A stretch of DNA of 34,370 bases from contig JAAYYH010000075.1 in the NCBI GenBank assembly GCA_012515495.1, forward strand, positions 1-34,370, read 5' to 3'. Position 1 is the stretch's first letter; each line of letters opens with the position of its first letter. The DNA comes from Coriobacteriaceae bacterium. GTDB lineage: Bacteria > Actinomycetota > Coriobacteriia > Coriobacteriales > UBA8131. Made by a program: the position numbers and the translations under genes. A model generated the notes under the pieces. That model was not told the origin of the DNA. It did no database searches and worked only from the letters and a program-made list of their open reading frames with translations. Shown piece by piece: positions 1 through 8,658 of this stretch.

Positions 1-16
1 AATACGCGGTTCACGC

Positions 17-44
17 TTGCCAAGCCATCACGTTTTGCTAATAT
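17..44 (+). promoter_or_regulatory. Candidate promoter of tRNA-Pro
   Basis: A TTGCCA hexamer at 17-22 is followed after 16 bases by TAATAT at 39-44. A start point near 51 would lie about six bases before the mature tRNA 5' end. Both boxes are close to the housekeeping sigma consensus, so the tRNA gene seems to have kept its own promoter. Confidence 0.5.
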
Positions 45-56
45 ATTCTGCTGCAA

Positions 57-133
<77 letters not shown>

Positions 134-592
134 GTTATTGAGGCAGACGGTAAAAATCCATCTTGAGAAGCAGATTTGCAGGTAGTGCGAAAATGCTTAT
201 GAATATGACAATATTAGAACACTACATATAGCACTAGTAAGCTATTTCCAGACACAAGTATGCTCTCCTGCTCGAGAGAACACCCCTCCAATCTTCGCAC
301 TAGTTGAAATTTTGCTCCACTGGGGAGAAAATGCGGAAATTGGTTCGCTTGACTTGTTCGAATATTCCGTCACATAGATAAAAGTTCCCTAATCCAGTGT
401 GCTTTTCACTATCACAGACTTGGGCCCTGTAGAGTGCGCGTGGGTCTTTATCGGTTGATGCCCAGCTCCGCTGTCTTTTGTGAATCTCAAAGGTAATCGA
501 GCTGGTAGAATAGCTTATATGGTTCAAAGTATTGTGACGCTGTGTATGGCAAGCGCATCTTGGGTCGATACTCAATTACATACTATATGGAT
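134..592. other. Gene-poor, AT-richer intergenic stretch
   Basis: About 460 bases between tRNA-Pro and a small open frame hold no convincing gene. The only sizeable open frame, on the minus strand at 300-575, begins with TTG, has no Shine-Dalgarno sequence, and its product shows no recognisable family or domain. Composition is visibly richer in A and T than in the genes that follow. A weak pair of promoter-like boxes (TTGGGT at 560-565 and TATATG at 584-589) lies at the right-hand end. Confidence 0.5.
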
Positions 593-603
593 AAGGAGCA
601 GCC

Positions 604-672
604 ATGTATCTAAAGATGAGCGATAATCAACTAAAAAGACTACAACGACATCAATTCGAGTTTGAAGATTGA
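604..672 (+). CDS. Possible 22-residue small protein or leader peptide
   Basis: An ATG at 604 sits five bases after a clean AAGGAG at 593-598 and opens a 22-codon frame ending in TGA at 670-672. The predicted peptide is basic in the middle and acidic at the end, with no membrane segment or recognisable motif. It stops 40 bases before the aldo/keto reductase start, so it could be a leader or upstream open frame for that gene. Support rests only on the ribosome-binding site and position, and a chance frame is quite possible. Confidence 0.3.
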   Translation: MYLKMSDNQLKRLQRHQFEFED

Positions 673-712
673 CTAACAGGAAACGATTTTAGGAGGTCAG
701 GAAGGGATTTCG

Positions 713-1912
713 ATGACTGACTCAAATTACAAGGACATGGAGGATAGCATGACTGAGGACAACACTGAGAATAGGACTGCAGGTGGAATCGGTAGTCTGG
801 TAGATAACGTACCAAAGCTGGGGTTTGGCTTGATGCGGTTACCACGGATCGACGGTGGTAATGACATCGATACCGAGCAGCTCAAGGAAATGGTCGACCT
901 CTTCCTGAGCAAGGGTTTCACCTATTTTGATACTGCTTATGGCTATGAAGGTTCGGAGGCAGCCATCGCGGAAGCACTGGTGCAACGCCATCCACGCGAA
1001 AGCTACCTTCTGGCGACCAAGCTTCCGGCTTGGAAAGCGAAGACCACCGCAGATGCAGAGCAGATGTTCTGGACCTCATTGGAACGTACGGGTGCGGGCT
1101 ATTTCGACTATTACCTGCTTCATAACCTGGGGGCCGACAGGACTCATACCTTCGATGATTTTGGCATCTGGGACTTTCTCGCCAAACAGAAGCAGAGCGG
1201 GCTTATCCGCCATCTGGGTTTCTCCTTCCATGACAAGGCATCTCTGCTGGATGAGGTGCTGAGTAAGCATCCCGAAGTTGACTTCGTGCAGCTACAGTTG
1301 AATTATGCGGATTGGGAGAATCCGATGGTTGAATCGCGCAAATGCTATGAGACCGCGCGTCGTCACAACAAGCCCATCGTCATCATGGAACCTGTAAAGG
1401 GTGGCGCTTTGACCACCCTGCCTGACGCAGCTGTAGCGGTGCTGCGAAAGGCGAATCCCAAGGCATCGCTGGCTTCATGGGCGATTCGCTTCGCGGCTTC
1501 ATTGGATGGCGTTATCACGGTATTGAGCGGGATGTCGAATATGGATCAGATGCGCGATAACGTATCCTTCATGAAGGATTTCAGACCTCTGGACGAGCAG
1601 GAGCAAGAGGTTATTGTCAAAGCTCGTATCGAGATCGAGAAAGTACCGATCGTACCCTGCACCTCTTGTGGCTACTGCTTGCCAGAGTGTCCACAAAACA
1701 TCGCTATTCCCGGCATATTCGAGGCCATGAACAATCTTTTACTATATGGCAATAAGCGCAGCTGTTCGTTCACCTATACGTGGAATACAAGACTCCAGGG
1801 GAAGGGAGTAGCTTCGGATTGTATCGAGTGTGGTGCCTGCGAAGCTGTCTGTACACAGCATATAGCGATTATCGAGGAGTTAAAACGTGCCAGCGATATG
1901 TTTGGTGAATAG
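713..1912 (+). CDS. Aldo/keto reductase with C-terminal 2[4Fe-4S] domain
   Basis: The 399-residue product has an aldo/keto reductase barrel followed by a ferredoxin-like tail. In the barrel, the FDTAYGYEGSE stretch at about residues 72-82 carries the conserved Asp73 and the likely catalytic Tyr78, and ATKLP supplies the lysine. The tail holds two C-x2-C-x2-C-x3-C sets, Cys316/319/322/326 and Cys370/373/376/380, as expected for two 4Fe-4S clusters. Such proteins are common in anaerobes and probably pass electrons between the clusters and a carbonyl or other organic substrate; the substrate cannot be read from the sequence. The start at 713 is backed by AGGAAGGG at 699-706; in-frame ATGs at 728 and 740 are alternatives. 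The gene stands alone, with a decayed gene downstream. Confidence 0.93.
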   Translation: MTDSNYKDMEDSMTEDNTENRTAGGIGSLVDNVPKLGFGLMRLPRIDGGNDIDTEQLKEMVDLFLSKGFTYFDTAYGYEGSEAAIAEALVQRHPRESYLLATKLPAWKAKTTADAEQMFWTSLERTGAGYFDYYLLHNLGADRTHTFDDFGIWDFLAKQKQSGLIRHLGFSFHDKASLLDEVLSKHPEVDFVQLQLNYADWENPMVESRKCYETARRHNKPIVIMEPVKGGALTTLPDAAVAVLRKANPKASLASWAIRFAASLDGVITVLSGMSNMDQMRDNVSFMKDFRPLDEQEQEVIVKARIEIEKVPIVPCTSCGYCLPECPQNIAIPGIFEAMNNLLLYGNKRSCSFTYTWNTRLQGKGVASDCIECGACEAVCTQHIAIIEELKRASDMFGE

Positions 1913-2067
1913 TCCTGTATCATACTGTCGTCGAGACAGTCGTTGAACTCGATCAAATCATCAGTATCTGACAGCAGGAAGTCAATCGGCAAGGAATTGA
2001 CAACAGGAAGCTGAAGGATGGTGCCAAAGGATAATTCGCGAGTTGCTGAGCGAAATGAGAGATTGAC

Positions 2068-2643
2068 ATGAAATGGACCGGCGGCGGCAAAGCAGTAATG
2101 TCGAAGATAGACGAATGTCTAAGGGAGCTAAAGGCGCCCTTGGTGGTGTAGGCGGTCTGATCGTTATCGGATTGTTGGTTTTTGGCCTGTTCACTGGTAC
2201 TGATACCTCAGGATTGATCAATCTCGCACAAACAGTTGGCGTTGGCAATCATCAGACGGAGAGCCAAGAGCTGACGGCAGGCGAACAGCGGCACAACCGC
2301 TTCTGCGGCTACGGGACCCTTCTATATGCCTGATGAAGAGACCGTCTATCTTGATATGTCATTCTTCGATTAACTGAAGGTCGAATTCGGTGCCAAGACC
2401 AAACAGGATGTCAGTGCCGATAGCGGTGATTTCGTGGTCGCTTATGTCATAGCGCACGAAGTGGATCATCACGTGCAAAAGCAGCTGGGTATCCTCGATG
2501 CGGCTTCCGATCTTCAGGCTCACAGTAGCACGAAGGAGGCTAATCGCCTCAATGTGGCGATGGAGTTGCAGGCTGACTTCTTCGCCGGTGTGTTCGCCAA
2601 TCAGAAGCGAAAGGTGGAGATTTTAGGATACTCGCTTTCGTGA
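2068..2643 (+). pseudogene. Broken neutral zinc metallopeptidase (YpfJ family)
   Basis: Three pieces of a YpfJ-type (zinc_peptidase family) protein are recognisable from memory of E. coli YpfJ. An ATG at 2068 gives MKWTGGG, then the frame shifts to give SSNVEDRR and a transmembrane stretch (roughly 2097-2220). A second break near 2280-2290 joins directly to the ASAATGPFYMPDEETVYLD region, so the segment of about 60 residues normally between them is missing. That last frame is then interrupted by an in-frame TAA at 2371-2373 (GAT TAA CTG where the family has a coding residue). It continues through the zinc-binding HEVDHH (codons from 2455) and the ELQADFFAGVFAN motif, then loses the normal C terminus at the TGA at 2641-2643. 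Two frame changes, a deletion, a nonsense codon and a truncated end make this a clear pseudogene. Confidence 0.88.
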
Positions 2644-2735
2644 CGTGCTTCCGTCTCACGATGTTGATCAGTTAATGATGCGCACTCGTTTCGCGACGGA
2701 CATTCAGCTCGAGATATCTGTCGACTTTATCCAGG

Positions 2736-2741
2736 TATAAT
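2736..2741 (+). promoter_or_regulatory. -10 box for a probably leaderless mRNA
   Basis: A perfect TATAAT at 2736-2741 ends six bases before the ATG at 2748, so transcription would begin at or next to the start codon. There is no Shine-Dalgarno sequence before that ATG and no strong -35 hexamer. This is the arrangement seen for leaderless genes, which are frequent in actinobacteria. Confidence 0.55.
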
Positions 2742-2747
2742 GGGCGT

Positions 2748-3461
2748 ATGCAATCTTTCCTGTACTTCTTCGGCCATGGGTTTTGTCATCAGCTACCATC
2801 GCGCTCGTTTATGGTCGATGGGCTGTTCTTCTCGGTCTGCTCGCGTGACACTGGGATCTACCTTGGTCTGGCTTTGGCCATCGTAGTGGCTTTCTTCCTG
2901 TATCGGCGCATCAGGGAGAAACCCAGCCAACTACCGCCGTTGTCGATAGTGCTGATCTGTGCGCTGCTCGTCCTGCCCATGGCAATCGATGCTATCAGCT
3001 CATATCTGGGCTTCAGAGCTACTACTAACACTATCCGCTATATCACCGGTCTGTTAGCCGGGATTGGATTGGGCACCTTGGTAGTCCCTTCGCTCTTTGG
3101 TCTCACCAGATATGCTCGCGCTGACCGTCGGATATTCGAAACCGCCGTATCATTCAGCATCTATCTGGCAGCCTGCTTGTTGCCGGCCACTCTGTTCTAC
3201 ATCCTCTATCCGTTGATGGGATTGATCGCGCCCTTGATACCGGTTATTGCCTTCGTCGCTATTCTCAGCATCCTGAACCTGTTGGTCCTTTCAATGAGCA
3301 GCAGACTACAGCCTGATGGCAATTGGCGACGATGGTTGCTGTTAATCGCGCTTTCTTTGGCTATGGCTTTATTCGAGATAGCACTTCTGGGACTGTTGCG
3401 CGAAGCACTATTCGCCTTGCTTCCCGATGGCGTCAATCCCTGGGCTATCATCGGGAGTTGA
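2748..3461 (+). CDS. DUF2085 family membrane protein
   Basis: The 237-residue product begins with the DUF2085 signature: CHQ followed by RSF, then VCSRDTGIYLG at about residues 31-41, which resembles the family's HQ...RSF...CaRdtGiYlG pattern. About six hydrophobic membrane segments follow. The conserved cysteines and histidine near the N terminus suggest metal or redox chemistry, but the family's function is not established. The open frame has no earlier credible start; the ATG at 2748 follows a TATAAT directly and lacks a ribosome-binding site, so a leaderless transcript is likely. It is followed by a 231-base gap before tatA, so it is probably a single-gene unit. Confidence 0.82.
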   Translation: MQSFLYFFGHGFCHQLPSRSFMVDGLFFSVCSRDTGIYLGLALAIVVAFFLYRRIREKPSQLPPLSIVLICALLVLPMAIDAISSYLGFRATTNTIRYITGLLAGIGLGTLVVPSLFGLTRYARADRRIFETAVSFSIYLAACLLPATLFYILYPLMGLIAPLIPVIAFVAILSILNLLVLSMSSRLQPDGNWRRWLLLIALSLAMALFEIALLGLLREALFALLPDGVNPWAIIGS

Positions 3462-3692
3462 GGTAAGTTGTCAGACATACTGCATCAAGAGATGCTCCGA
3501 CGGGCATCAAAAGTGATTCGACCGTTGGATTGAATGCGTCACCACGGCTGGTTCAACGCGCTGTGACCACGGCATCTCCATAAGTTTTATAGCGGTTTGC
3601 AAAGACAGAATCTGCAATTAGTGGTAACCTATCACCTTGCAATATCCGATTACAAGGTAGACAGCTTGTATCTGTGACTCCTGGAGGCACGT

Positions 3693-3926
3693 ATGAAAGT
3701 ATTTGGATTGGGCTTGCCCGAACTTATCATCATCCTCGTGGTGGCCTTGCTGATATTCGGCCCCAAGAATCTTCCAAAACTCGGTAGCGCGCTGGGTAAG
3801 ACCGTCAAAGGCGTTCGTGATGGACTTGAGGGCAAAGGCGAGCTTGAAGAGGGCACTGTAGAGGAAGAAGAATTCGAAGAAGAAGCTCCTAAGCCAAAAG
3901 CTAAGGCTACTACAAAGAAGAAGTAA
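3693..3926 (+). CDS. tatA: Sec-independent translocase component TatA/E
   Basis: A 77-residue protein with the TatA plan: a short N-terminal membrane helix (about residues 8-23), the FGPKNLPKLGSALGKTVK hinge and amphipathic helix directly after it, then an acidic stretch and a Lys-rich tail. TatA oligomers form the channel that moves folded twin-arginine proteins across the inner membrane. GGAGG at 3681-3685 supports the ATG at 3693. TatC and TatB are not in the window, so the partner genes lie elsewhere. A small inverted repeat (ACCTTG/CAAGGT at 3634-3658) lies upstream, of unknown meaning. TatA and TatE cannot be told apart here. Confidence 0.9.
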   Translation: MKVFGLGLPELIIILVVALLIFGPKNLPKLGSALGKTVKGVRDGLEGKGELEEGTVEEEEFEEEAPKPKAKATTKKK

Positions 3927-3966
3927 CTCCCCTCATCTCACAGTAGCTCGCGGCGTGCGTGACGTT

Positions 3967-3995
3967 TTGTTGCGTATGCCGCTTACTTTTATTCT
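3967..3995 (+). promoter_or_regulatory. Candidate greA-lysS-clpC promoter
   Basis: TTGTTG at 3967-3972 and TATTCT at 3990-3995 are separated by exactly 17 bases. Transcription starting near 4002 would give a leader of about 23 bases carrying the GAGGAG site before the greA ATG. This also argues against the longer open frame that begins at 3959. Confidence 0.6.
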
Positions 3996-4024
3996 TTGAC
4001 CGACAGACGAGGAGACAGAACCCA

Positions 4025-4495
4025 ATGCCAAAGGAAATCATACTCACACAAGAAGGTCGCGAGAAGCTGGAACGGGAACTGTTCATATTGGAGACAGAGA
4101 AGCGACCTCAGATAGGCGAACGGATCAAGATCGCCAGAGAATTCGGCGACATCTCCGAGAATTCCGAATATGATGATGCCAAGAACGAGCAGGCATGGAT
4201 GGAAGGCAGGATAGCCGAGATCTCCCAGATTCTTGCCAACGCCACAATCGTTGAGGCGCCCAAGCGCTCGAACAAGGTAGCGATTGGCAGCGTTGTCACG
4301 GTGGAGATGGCCGATAAGAGCGAGCGTGTCTTCACCATAGTAGGCGCGGCTGAAGCGGACACCTCTGCTGGTCGTATCTCCAATGAGTCTCCGGTAGGGG
4401 CTGCCCTACTGGGAGCGAGGAAAGGAGATGTCGTTAGCGCTGAGGGGCCAACGGGCAGGAAGCTCTCTTTCACGATCCTGAAGATCAGCAGGTGA
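4025..4495 (+). CDS. greA: Transcript cleavage factor GreA
   Basis: The 156-residue product has the GreA form: an N-terminal coiled coil with the LILT-type start (KEIILTQEGREKLERELFIL) and the conserved tip region GDISENSEYDDAKNEQAWMEGRI, whose acidic residues (D and E of the tip) enter the polymerase secondary channel, then a C-terminal FKBP-like globular domain. GreA stimulates RNA cleavage by backtracked RNA polymerase. The ATG at 4025 fits the family length and follows GAGGAG at 4009-4014; the in-frame ATG at 3959 would overlap the promoter and add an unusual Cys-rich leader. The stop codon is followed within a few bases by lysS, indicating translational coupling. Confidence 0.97.
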   Translation: MPKEIILTQEGREKLERELFILETEKRPQIGERIKIAREFGDISENSEYDDAKNEQAWMEGRIAEISQILANATIVEAPKRSNKVAIGSVVTVEMADKSERVFTIVGAAEADTSAGRISNESPVGAALLGARKGDVVSAEGPTGRKLSFTILKISR

Positions 4496-4500
4496 TATGG

Positions 4501-5973
4501 ATGGACGAAGACGATCCCATTGAAGTACGCAAGGCCAAGCGTCTCTCACTGATCGAGCGTGGTGAGGAGCCTTACGCACGGCGTTTTGACATCGACGCTC
4601 ATGTTCGTCAACTCGAAGAGCGTTATGAGCAGCTAGCCGATGGCGAATCAACAGCAGATGAGGTCCATGTCGCTGGTCGTATCACGGCAATACGCGACCA
4701 GGGAAAGATCGCCTTCATTGTCGTGCGCGACGCGACCGGAGACATCCAGCTGTTTTGTCGTATCAACGAGCTGGGTGAGGAGGCTTTTGAGCAGCTGAGG
4801 GAGCTCGATATTGGTGACTGGGTCGGCGTCAAAGGTCTGATCATGCGCACCAAGCGCGGTCAGCTCTCCATAGCGCCGCAGCAGGTAACGCTGCTAACCA
4901 AGTCACTCAGGCCACTGCCAGAGAAATTCCATGGTCTGGCCGACAAGGAGACCCGCTATCGTCAGCGCTATGTCGACTTGGTGATGAATCCGGATGTCAA
5001 GAAGACCTTCGAGGTCCGCTTCAGGGTTATCAGTGCCATTCGCAGGGCAGCAGAAGCTCAAGGCTTCATCGAAGTCGAGACTCCGATGCTACACCCGATT
5101 CCCGGCGGAGCGACAGCTAGACCCTTCGTGACGCACCATAACGCCTTGGACCGCGACTACTATCTGCGAATCGCCCCCGAACTCTATCTTAAACGGTTGC
5201 TCGTAGGTGGTTTTGAGCGCGTCTTTGAGATCAATCGTTCATTTCGCAATGAAGGTATGGACCATTCGCATAATCCAGAGTTCACCATGCTCGAGGCTTA
5301 TCAAGCCTATACCGACGTCGACGGCATCGCCGATTTCACTCGTGATCTGATTCAGGCTGCCTGCTTGGCAGCAACAGGGGAGTTGCGCCTCAACTACCAA
5401 GGCTTAGACGTCGATTTGAGCGGGAAATGGCGCAAAGCGACGATGATCCAATTGGTCAGCGATCAGATTGGCGAAGAGGTCGATTTCAACCGGACGCTCG
5501 ATGACCTGCAAATGTTAGCGAAACGATACCGAATAGACATTCAGAAGTCATGGGGTAAAGGTAAGATAATCGCGGAACTGTTCGACGAATTGGTTGAAGC
5601 AAGTCTGGTCCAGCCAACGTTCGTTACCCAATACCCGCTGGAAACATCGCCACTGGCAAAGAAGAATGCGGATGATCCCGATGTTACCGATAGATTCGAG
5701 TTATTCATCTGTGGCAGGGAGTGCGCCAATGGGTTCTCTGAACTCAATGACCCTGTTGACCAACGGGATCGATTCGCCGCTCAGGTTGCGGCTAAAGCAG
5801 CCGGAGACGATGAAGCCATGGGTTATGACGAGGATTATATCCGTGCCCTTGAGTATGGGATGCCACCAGCAGGTGGAGTGGGCATTGGTATCGACAGGCT
5901 GGTGATGTTATTGACCGATGCGCCATCCATCAGAGACGTCCTGCTGTTCCCACATATGAGAGACGAGAACTGA
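4501..5973 (+). CDS. lysS: Lysyl-tRNA synthetase, class II
   Basis: This 490-residue class II enzyme charges tRNA-Lys with lysine. It has an N-terminal OB-fold anticodon-binding domain (about residues 55-150, including VRDATGDIQLF) and a catalytic domain with motif 2 (FRNEGMDHSHNPEFTMLEAY) and the C-terminal motif 3 glycine-rich GVGIGIDRLVMLL. The ATG at 4501 follows AGGTGA at 4490-4495 by five bases. A GTG at 4492, overlapping the greA stop, would add three residues and has a weaker ribosome-binding site. It sits between greA and clpC, with only 23 bases to clpC, so the three are probably co-transcribed. The greA-lysS pairing recurs in many Gram-positive genomes. Confidence 0.97.
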   Translation: MDEDDPIEVRKAKRLSLIERGEEPYARRFDIDAHVRQLEERYEQLADGESTADEVHVAGRITAIRDQGKIAFIVVRDATGDIQLFCRINELGEEAFEQLRELDIGDWVGVKGLIMRTKRGQLSIAPQQVTLLTKSLRPLPEKFHGLADKETRYRQRYVDLVMNPDVKKTFEVRFRVISAIRRAAEAQGFIEVETPMLHPIPGGATARPFVTHHNALDRDYYLRIAPELYLKRLLVGGFERVFEINRSFRNEGMDHSHNPEFTMLEAYQAYTDVDGIADFTRDLIQAACLAATGELRLNYQGLDVDLSGKWRKATMIQLVSDQIGEEVDFNRTLDDLQMLAKRYRIDIQKSWGKGKIIAELFDELVEASLVQPTFVTQYPLETSPLAKKNADDPDVTDRFELFICGRECANGFSELNDPVDQRDRFAAQVAAKAAGDDEAMGYDEDYIRALEYGMPPAGGVGIGIDRLVMLLTDAPSIRDVLLFPHMRDEN

Positions 5974-5996
5974 ACAGATAAACGGAAGGGGGAGCT

Positions 5997-8576
5997 ATGG
6001 CATTCGAGAGATTCACTGACAAGGCACGCAATGTGCTGGCATTGGCTCAGGAAGAGGCTCGCTCACTCAAACAACCCTACGTTGGCACAGAGCATATGCT
6101 CTTGGGGCTGCTGCGCGAGCGCGAGGGTCTTGCCGCCCAAGCTCTGAGCAACCTCAGCATCACCTACGAACAGGTGCTGGCACAGGTGAAGACCATCATA
6201 GAGGTCGATCCCAATGCCCCAACCGGGCATTTGAGCTTCACGCCGCGCGTCAAACGCGTGCTGGAGTTCGCTTTGCGTGAGACCATGCAACTGGGACAGA
6301 ATTACATCTCCACGGAGCATCTATTGCTGGGTATCGTCCGCGAGGGCAACGGCGTGGCTATCCAGGCCTTATCGCAGATGGGTATCGACGCATCGATGGT
6401 CAAGGGCGCCCTGATGGATCTGTTACATCAGACAAGCTCATACGCCGGGCCGCAGGATTACATGGACGAGGACTACAACGAAAGCGGCGACATCCTTGAG
6501 GAGTTTGGCACAAATCTCACTCAGCAGGCTCAGGAGGGTAAGCTGGATCCGGTGGTTGGCCGCGAGGCTGAGATTGAACGCGTGATGCAGATCCTGTCCC
6601 GTCGCACGAAGAACAACCCACTGCTTCTGGGCGATCCAGGCGTGGGTAAGACAGCTATCGCCGAGGGCTTGGCTCAGTTGATCGCCAGCGAACAGGTGCC
6701 GGATATCCTTCGCCACAAGCAACTGATCACCTTAGATGTTGCAGCTCTGGTAGCTGGTTCCAAATACCGTGGAGAATTCGAAGATCGCCTGAAGAAAGTT
6801 GTCAAGGAGGTCAAGGATACCGGCAATATCATCCTGTTCATCGATGAGATGCATACATTGATCGGTGCGGGCAGTGCCGAGGGTTCAATCGATGCCGCCG
6901 CTATCCTCAAACCGCCTCTCAGTCGTGGTGAGATCCAGGTTATCGGAGCGACTACACATGATGAGTACCGCAAACATGTCGAGAAGGACTCGGCTTTGGA
7001 GCGTCGTTTCCAGCCAGTGACAATCAGCGAGCCCACCAGTGAGCAGTCTGTCAAGATCCTCGAGGGTCTCCGCGACCGTTACGAGGCTCATCACCGTGTG
7101 CGATTCACAGATGAAGCGTTGCAGGCTGCCGTGTCATTGTCCGACCGCTATGTTCAGGATCGCTTCCTGCCTGACAAGGCCATCGATGTCATCGATGAAG
7201 CTGGCGCTCGTATGCGCATCAGGAATATGACAATTCCCTCAGAGGTCCATGACATGGACGAGAAGATCCGCAAGGTCAGGGCCGAGAAGGAAGAGGCCAT
7301 CAATATCCAGGACTTCGAGAAGGCTGCCAAACTGCGTGATGACGAGAAACAGCTGATGCAGCAGCGTGAACAGCTGGAGGAGAAATGGCGCGAGAGTACA
7401 TCTCGCAACATCGTCAGTGTCACCGAGAAGGAGATCGCCGATATCATCTCGATGTCAACCGGTGTGCCGGTAGCTGACTTGACCGAAGCTGAGACTGAGA
7501 AGCTGTTGCGCATGGAACAAGTATTGCACGAACGAATCATTGGTCAGGAGGAGGCGGTAAGCGCCATCTCCAAAGCTATCCGCCGTTCACGCGCTGGATT
7601 GAAAGACCCCAAGCGTCCGGCTGGTTCGTTCATCTTCTTAGGCCCCAGTGGCGTAGGCAAGACAGAACTCTCCAAGGCGTTGGCAGAATTCCTCTTCAGC
7701 AGTGAGGAAGCGCTCGTATCCTTTGACATGTCAGAGTATATGGAGAAGCATACCGTATCACGTCTGGTTGGCTCGCCTCCAGGCTATGTGGGCTACGATG
7801 AGGGTGGACAGCTGACTAAGGCTGTCAGGCAGAAGCCGTATTCAGTATTGTTGTTCGACGAGATCGAGAAGGCGCATCCTGATGTCTTCAACATCCTGCT
7901 GCAGATACTCGAAGAGGGTCGCCTGACCGATGGTCAGGGTCGTAAGGTCGACTTCCGCAACACCATCATCATTATGACTTCCAATGTTGGCGCCCGCGAG
8001 ATCGCTCAGGGAACTCCGATTGGTTTCTCGGGATTGGACTCCAAGACCGGCTTGTCGGACAAGGAGATCAACAGCCGCGTGATGACAGAGATGAAGAAGC
8101 TCTTCAGGCCGGAATTCCTCAACCGTATCGATGACATCATCGTCTTCAAGTCGCTGACTAAGGCACAGATCGCTCAGATCGTCGAATTGATGATCTCGGA
8201 TCTGCGTGATCGCCTGATCACCCAGAATATGACTATCAACCTCAGCGATTCGGCTCGTAATTTCATTGCCGAGGAGGGTACCGATGTGACTTTCGGTGCC
8301 AGACCGTTGCGTCGGGCGATCCAAAGGCTGGTGGAAGACCCCATCTCCGAGCAGGTACTTGAGGGAAAGTGGAGATCCGGTGATGTGATCGAGGCCGATT
8401 ACAACGGCGAGGAGATCGTCTTCACACATGGATCAGGCCCGATCCCCGAACCTCGTAAGCGGCAATCCATCGCGCGTGAGCAAGAGTTAGTGACACCGAT
8501 CTTCGGTGCCGCGGCCAACAAAGGTAGCGGATCAGCATCGGGTGGCTCTGGCCTCCAGGCTGAAAACGGGGCATAA
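5997..8576 (+). CDS. clpC: AAA+ unfoldase ClpC
   Basis: The 859-residue product is a complete two-ring Clp/Hsp100 ATPase. Residues 1-145 hold two Clp_N repeats. The first AAA+ domain has Walker A GDPGVGKT at 212-219 and Walker B LFIDEMHTL. The middle region includes a UVR-type segment (FEKAAKLRDDEKQL, about 437-455), which marks ClpC rather than ClpB. The second AAA+ domain has Walker A GPSGVGKT at 549-556, Walker B LLFDEIEKAH and the sensor-containing TSNVGA. It presents unfolded proteins to the ClpP protease. The start follows GGAAGGGGGA. CtsR and McsAB, which accompany clpC in Firmicutes, are absent, and no CIRCE or HAIR site is seen nearby. A terminator directly follows. Confidence 0.97.
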   Translation: MAFERFTDKARNVLALAQEEARSLKQPYVGTEHMLLGLLREREGLAAQALSNLSITYEQVLAQVKTIIEVDPNAPTGHLSFTPRVKRVLEFALRETMQLGQNYISTEHLLLGIVREGNGVAIQALSQMGIDASMVKGALMDLLHQTSSYAGPQDYMDEDYNESGDILEEFGTNLTQQAQEGKLDPVVGREAEIERVMQILSRRTKNNPLLLGDPGVGKTAIAEGLAQLIASEQVPDILRHKQLITLDVAALVAGSKYRGEFEDRLKKVVKEVKDTGNIILFIDEMHTLIGAGSAEGSIDAAAILKPPLSRGEIQVIGATTHDEYRKHVEKDSALERRFQPVTISEPTSEQSVKILEGLRDRYEAHHRVRFTDEALQAAVSLSDRYVQDRFLPDKAIDVIDEAGARMRIRNMTIPSEVHDMDEKIRKVRAEKEEAINIQDFEKAAKLRDDEKQLMQQREQLEEKWRESTSRNIVSVTEKEIADIISMSTGVPVADLTEAETEKLLRMEQVLHERIIGQEEAVSAISKAIRRSRAGLKDPKRPAGSFIFLGPSGVGKTELSKALAEFLFSSEEALVSFDMSEYMEKHTVSRLVGSPPGYVGYDEGGQLTKAVRQKPYSVLLFDEIEKAHPDVFNILLQILEEGRLTDGQGRKVDFRNTIIIMTSNVGAREIAQGTPIGFSGLDSKTGLSDKEINSRVMTEMKKLFRPEFLNRIDDIIVFKSLTKAQIAQIVELMISDLRDRLITQNMTINLSDSARNFIAEEGTDVTFGARPLRRAIQRLVEDPISEQVLEGKWRSGDVIEADYNGEEIVFTHGSGPIPEPRKRQSIAREQELVTPIFGAAANKGSGSASGGSGLQAENGA

Positions 8577-8585
8577 TCGACTACG

Positions 8586-8616
8586 AGCGGGATGCATGAT
8601 GTGTCCCGCTTTTTGT
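8586..8616 (+). terminator. Rho-independent terminator after clpC
   Basis: AGCGGGA at 8586-8592 pairs with TCCCGCT at 8604-8610 across an 11-base loop, and a TTTTT run follows from the end of the stem. It closes the greA-lysS-clpC unit. Confidence 0.8.
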
Positions 8617-8626
8617 CTCGACTTTA

Positions 8627-8651
8627 CGGCAACGACGAATCAGCGTTGCCG
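8627..8651 (+). promoter_or_regulatory. Perfect 8-bp inverted repeat at the disA promoter
   Basis: CGGCAACG at 8627-8634 and CGTTGCCG at 8644-8651 are exact reverse complements separated by nine bases. The repeat lies where the -35 region of the disA promoter should be, ending 11 bases before the -10 box. It has no T tract, so an operator or activator site fits better than a terminator. The regulator is unknown. Confidence 0.5.
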
Positions 8652-8658
8652 TGATTTC

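Noticed and set aside
300..575. 91-codon open frame on the minus strand
   Set aside because: It starts with TTG, has no ribosome-binding site, and its product has no recognisable motif; it lies in an AT-richer gap and is probably chance.
1924..1940. ACTGTC/GACAGT hairpin after the aldo/keto reductase
   Set aside because: Short stem, no T tract; not enough for a terminator call.
3634..3658. Inverted repeat ACCTTG/CAAGGT upstream of tatA
   Set aside because: Only six bases per arm with a 13-base centre and no promoter boxes nearby; too weak to call an operator or terminator.
3959..4024. Longer GreA starting at an ATG at 3959
   Set aside because: It would begin upstream of the promoter boxes and add a Cys-rich segment unknown in the family; ATG 4025 has a good ribosome-binding site.
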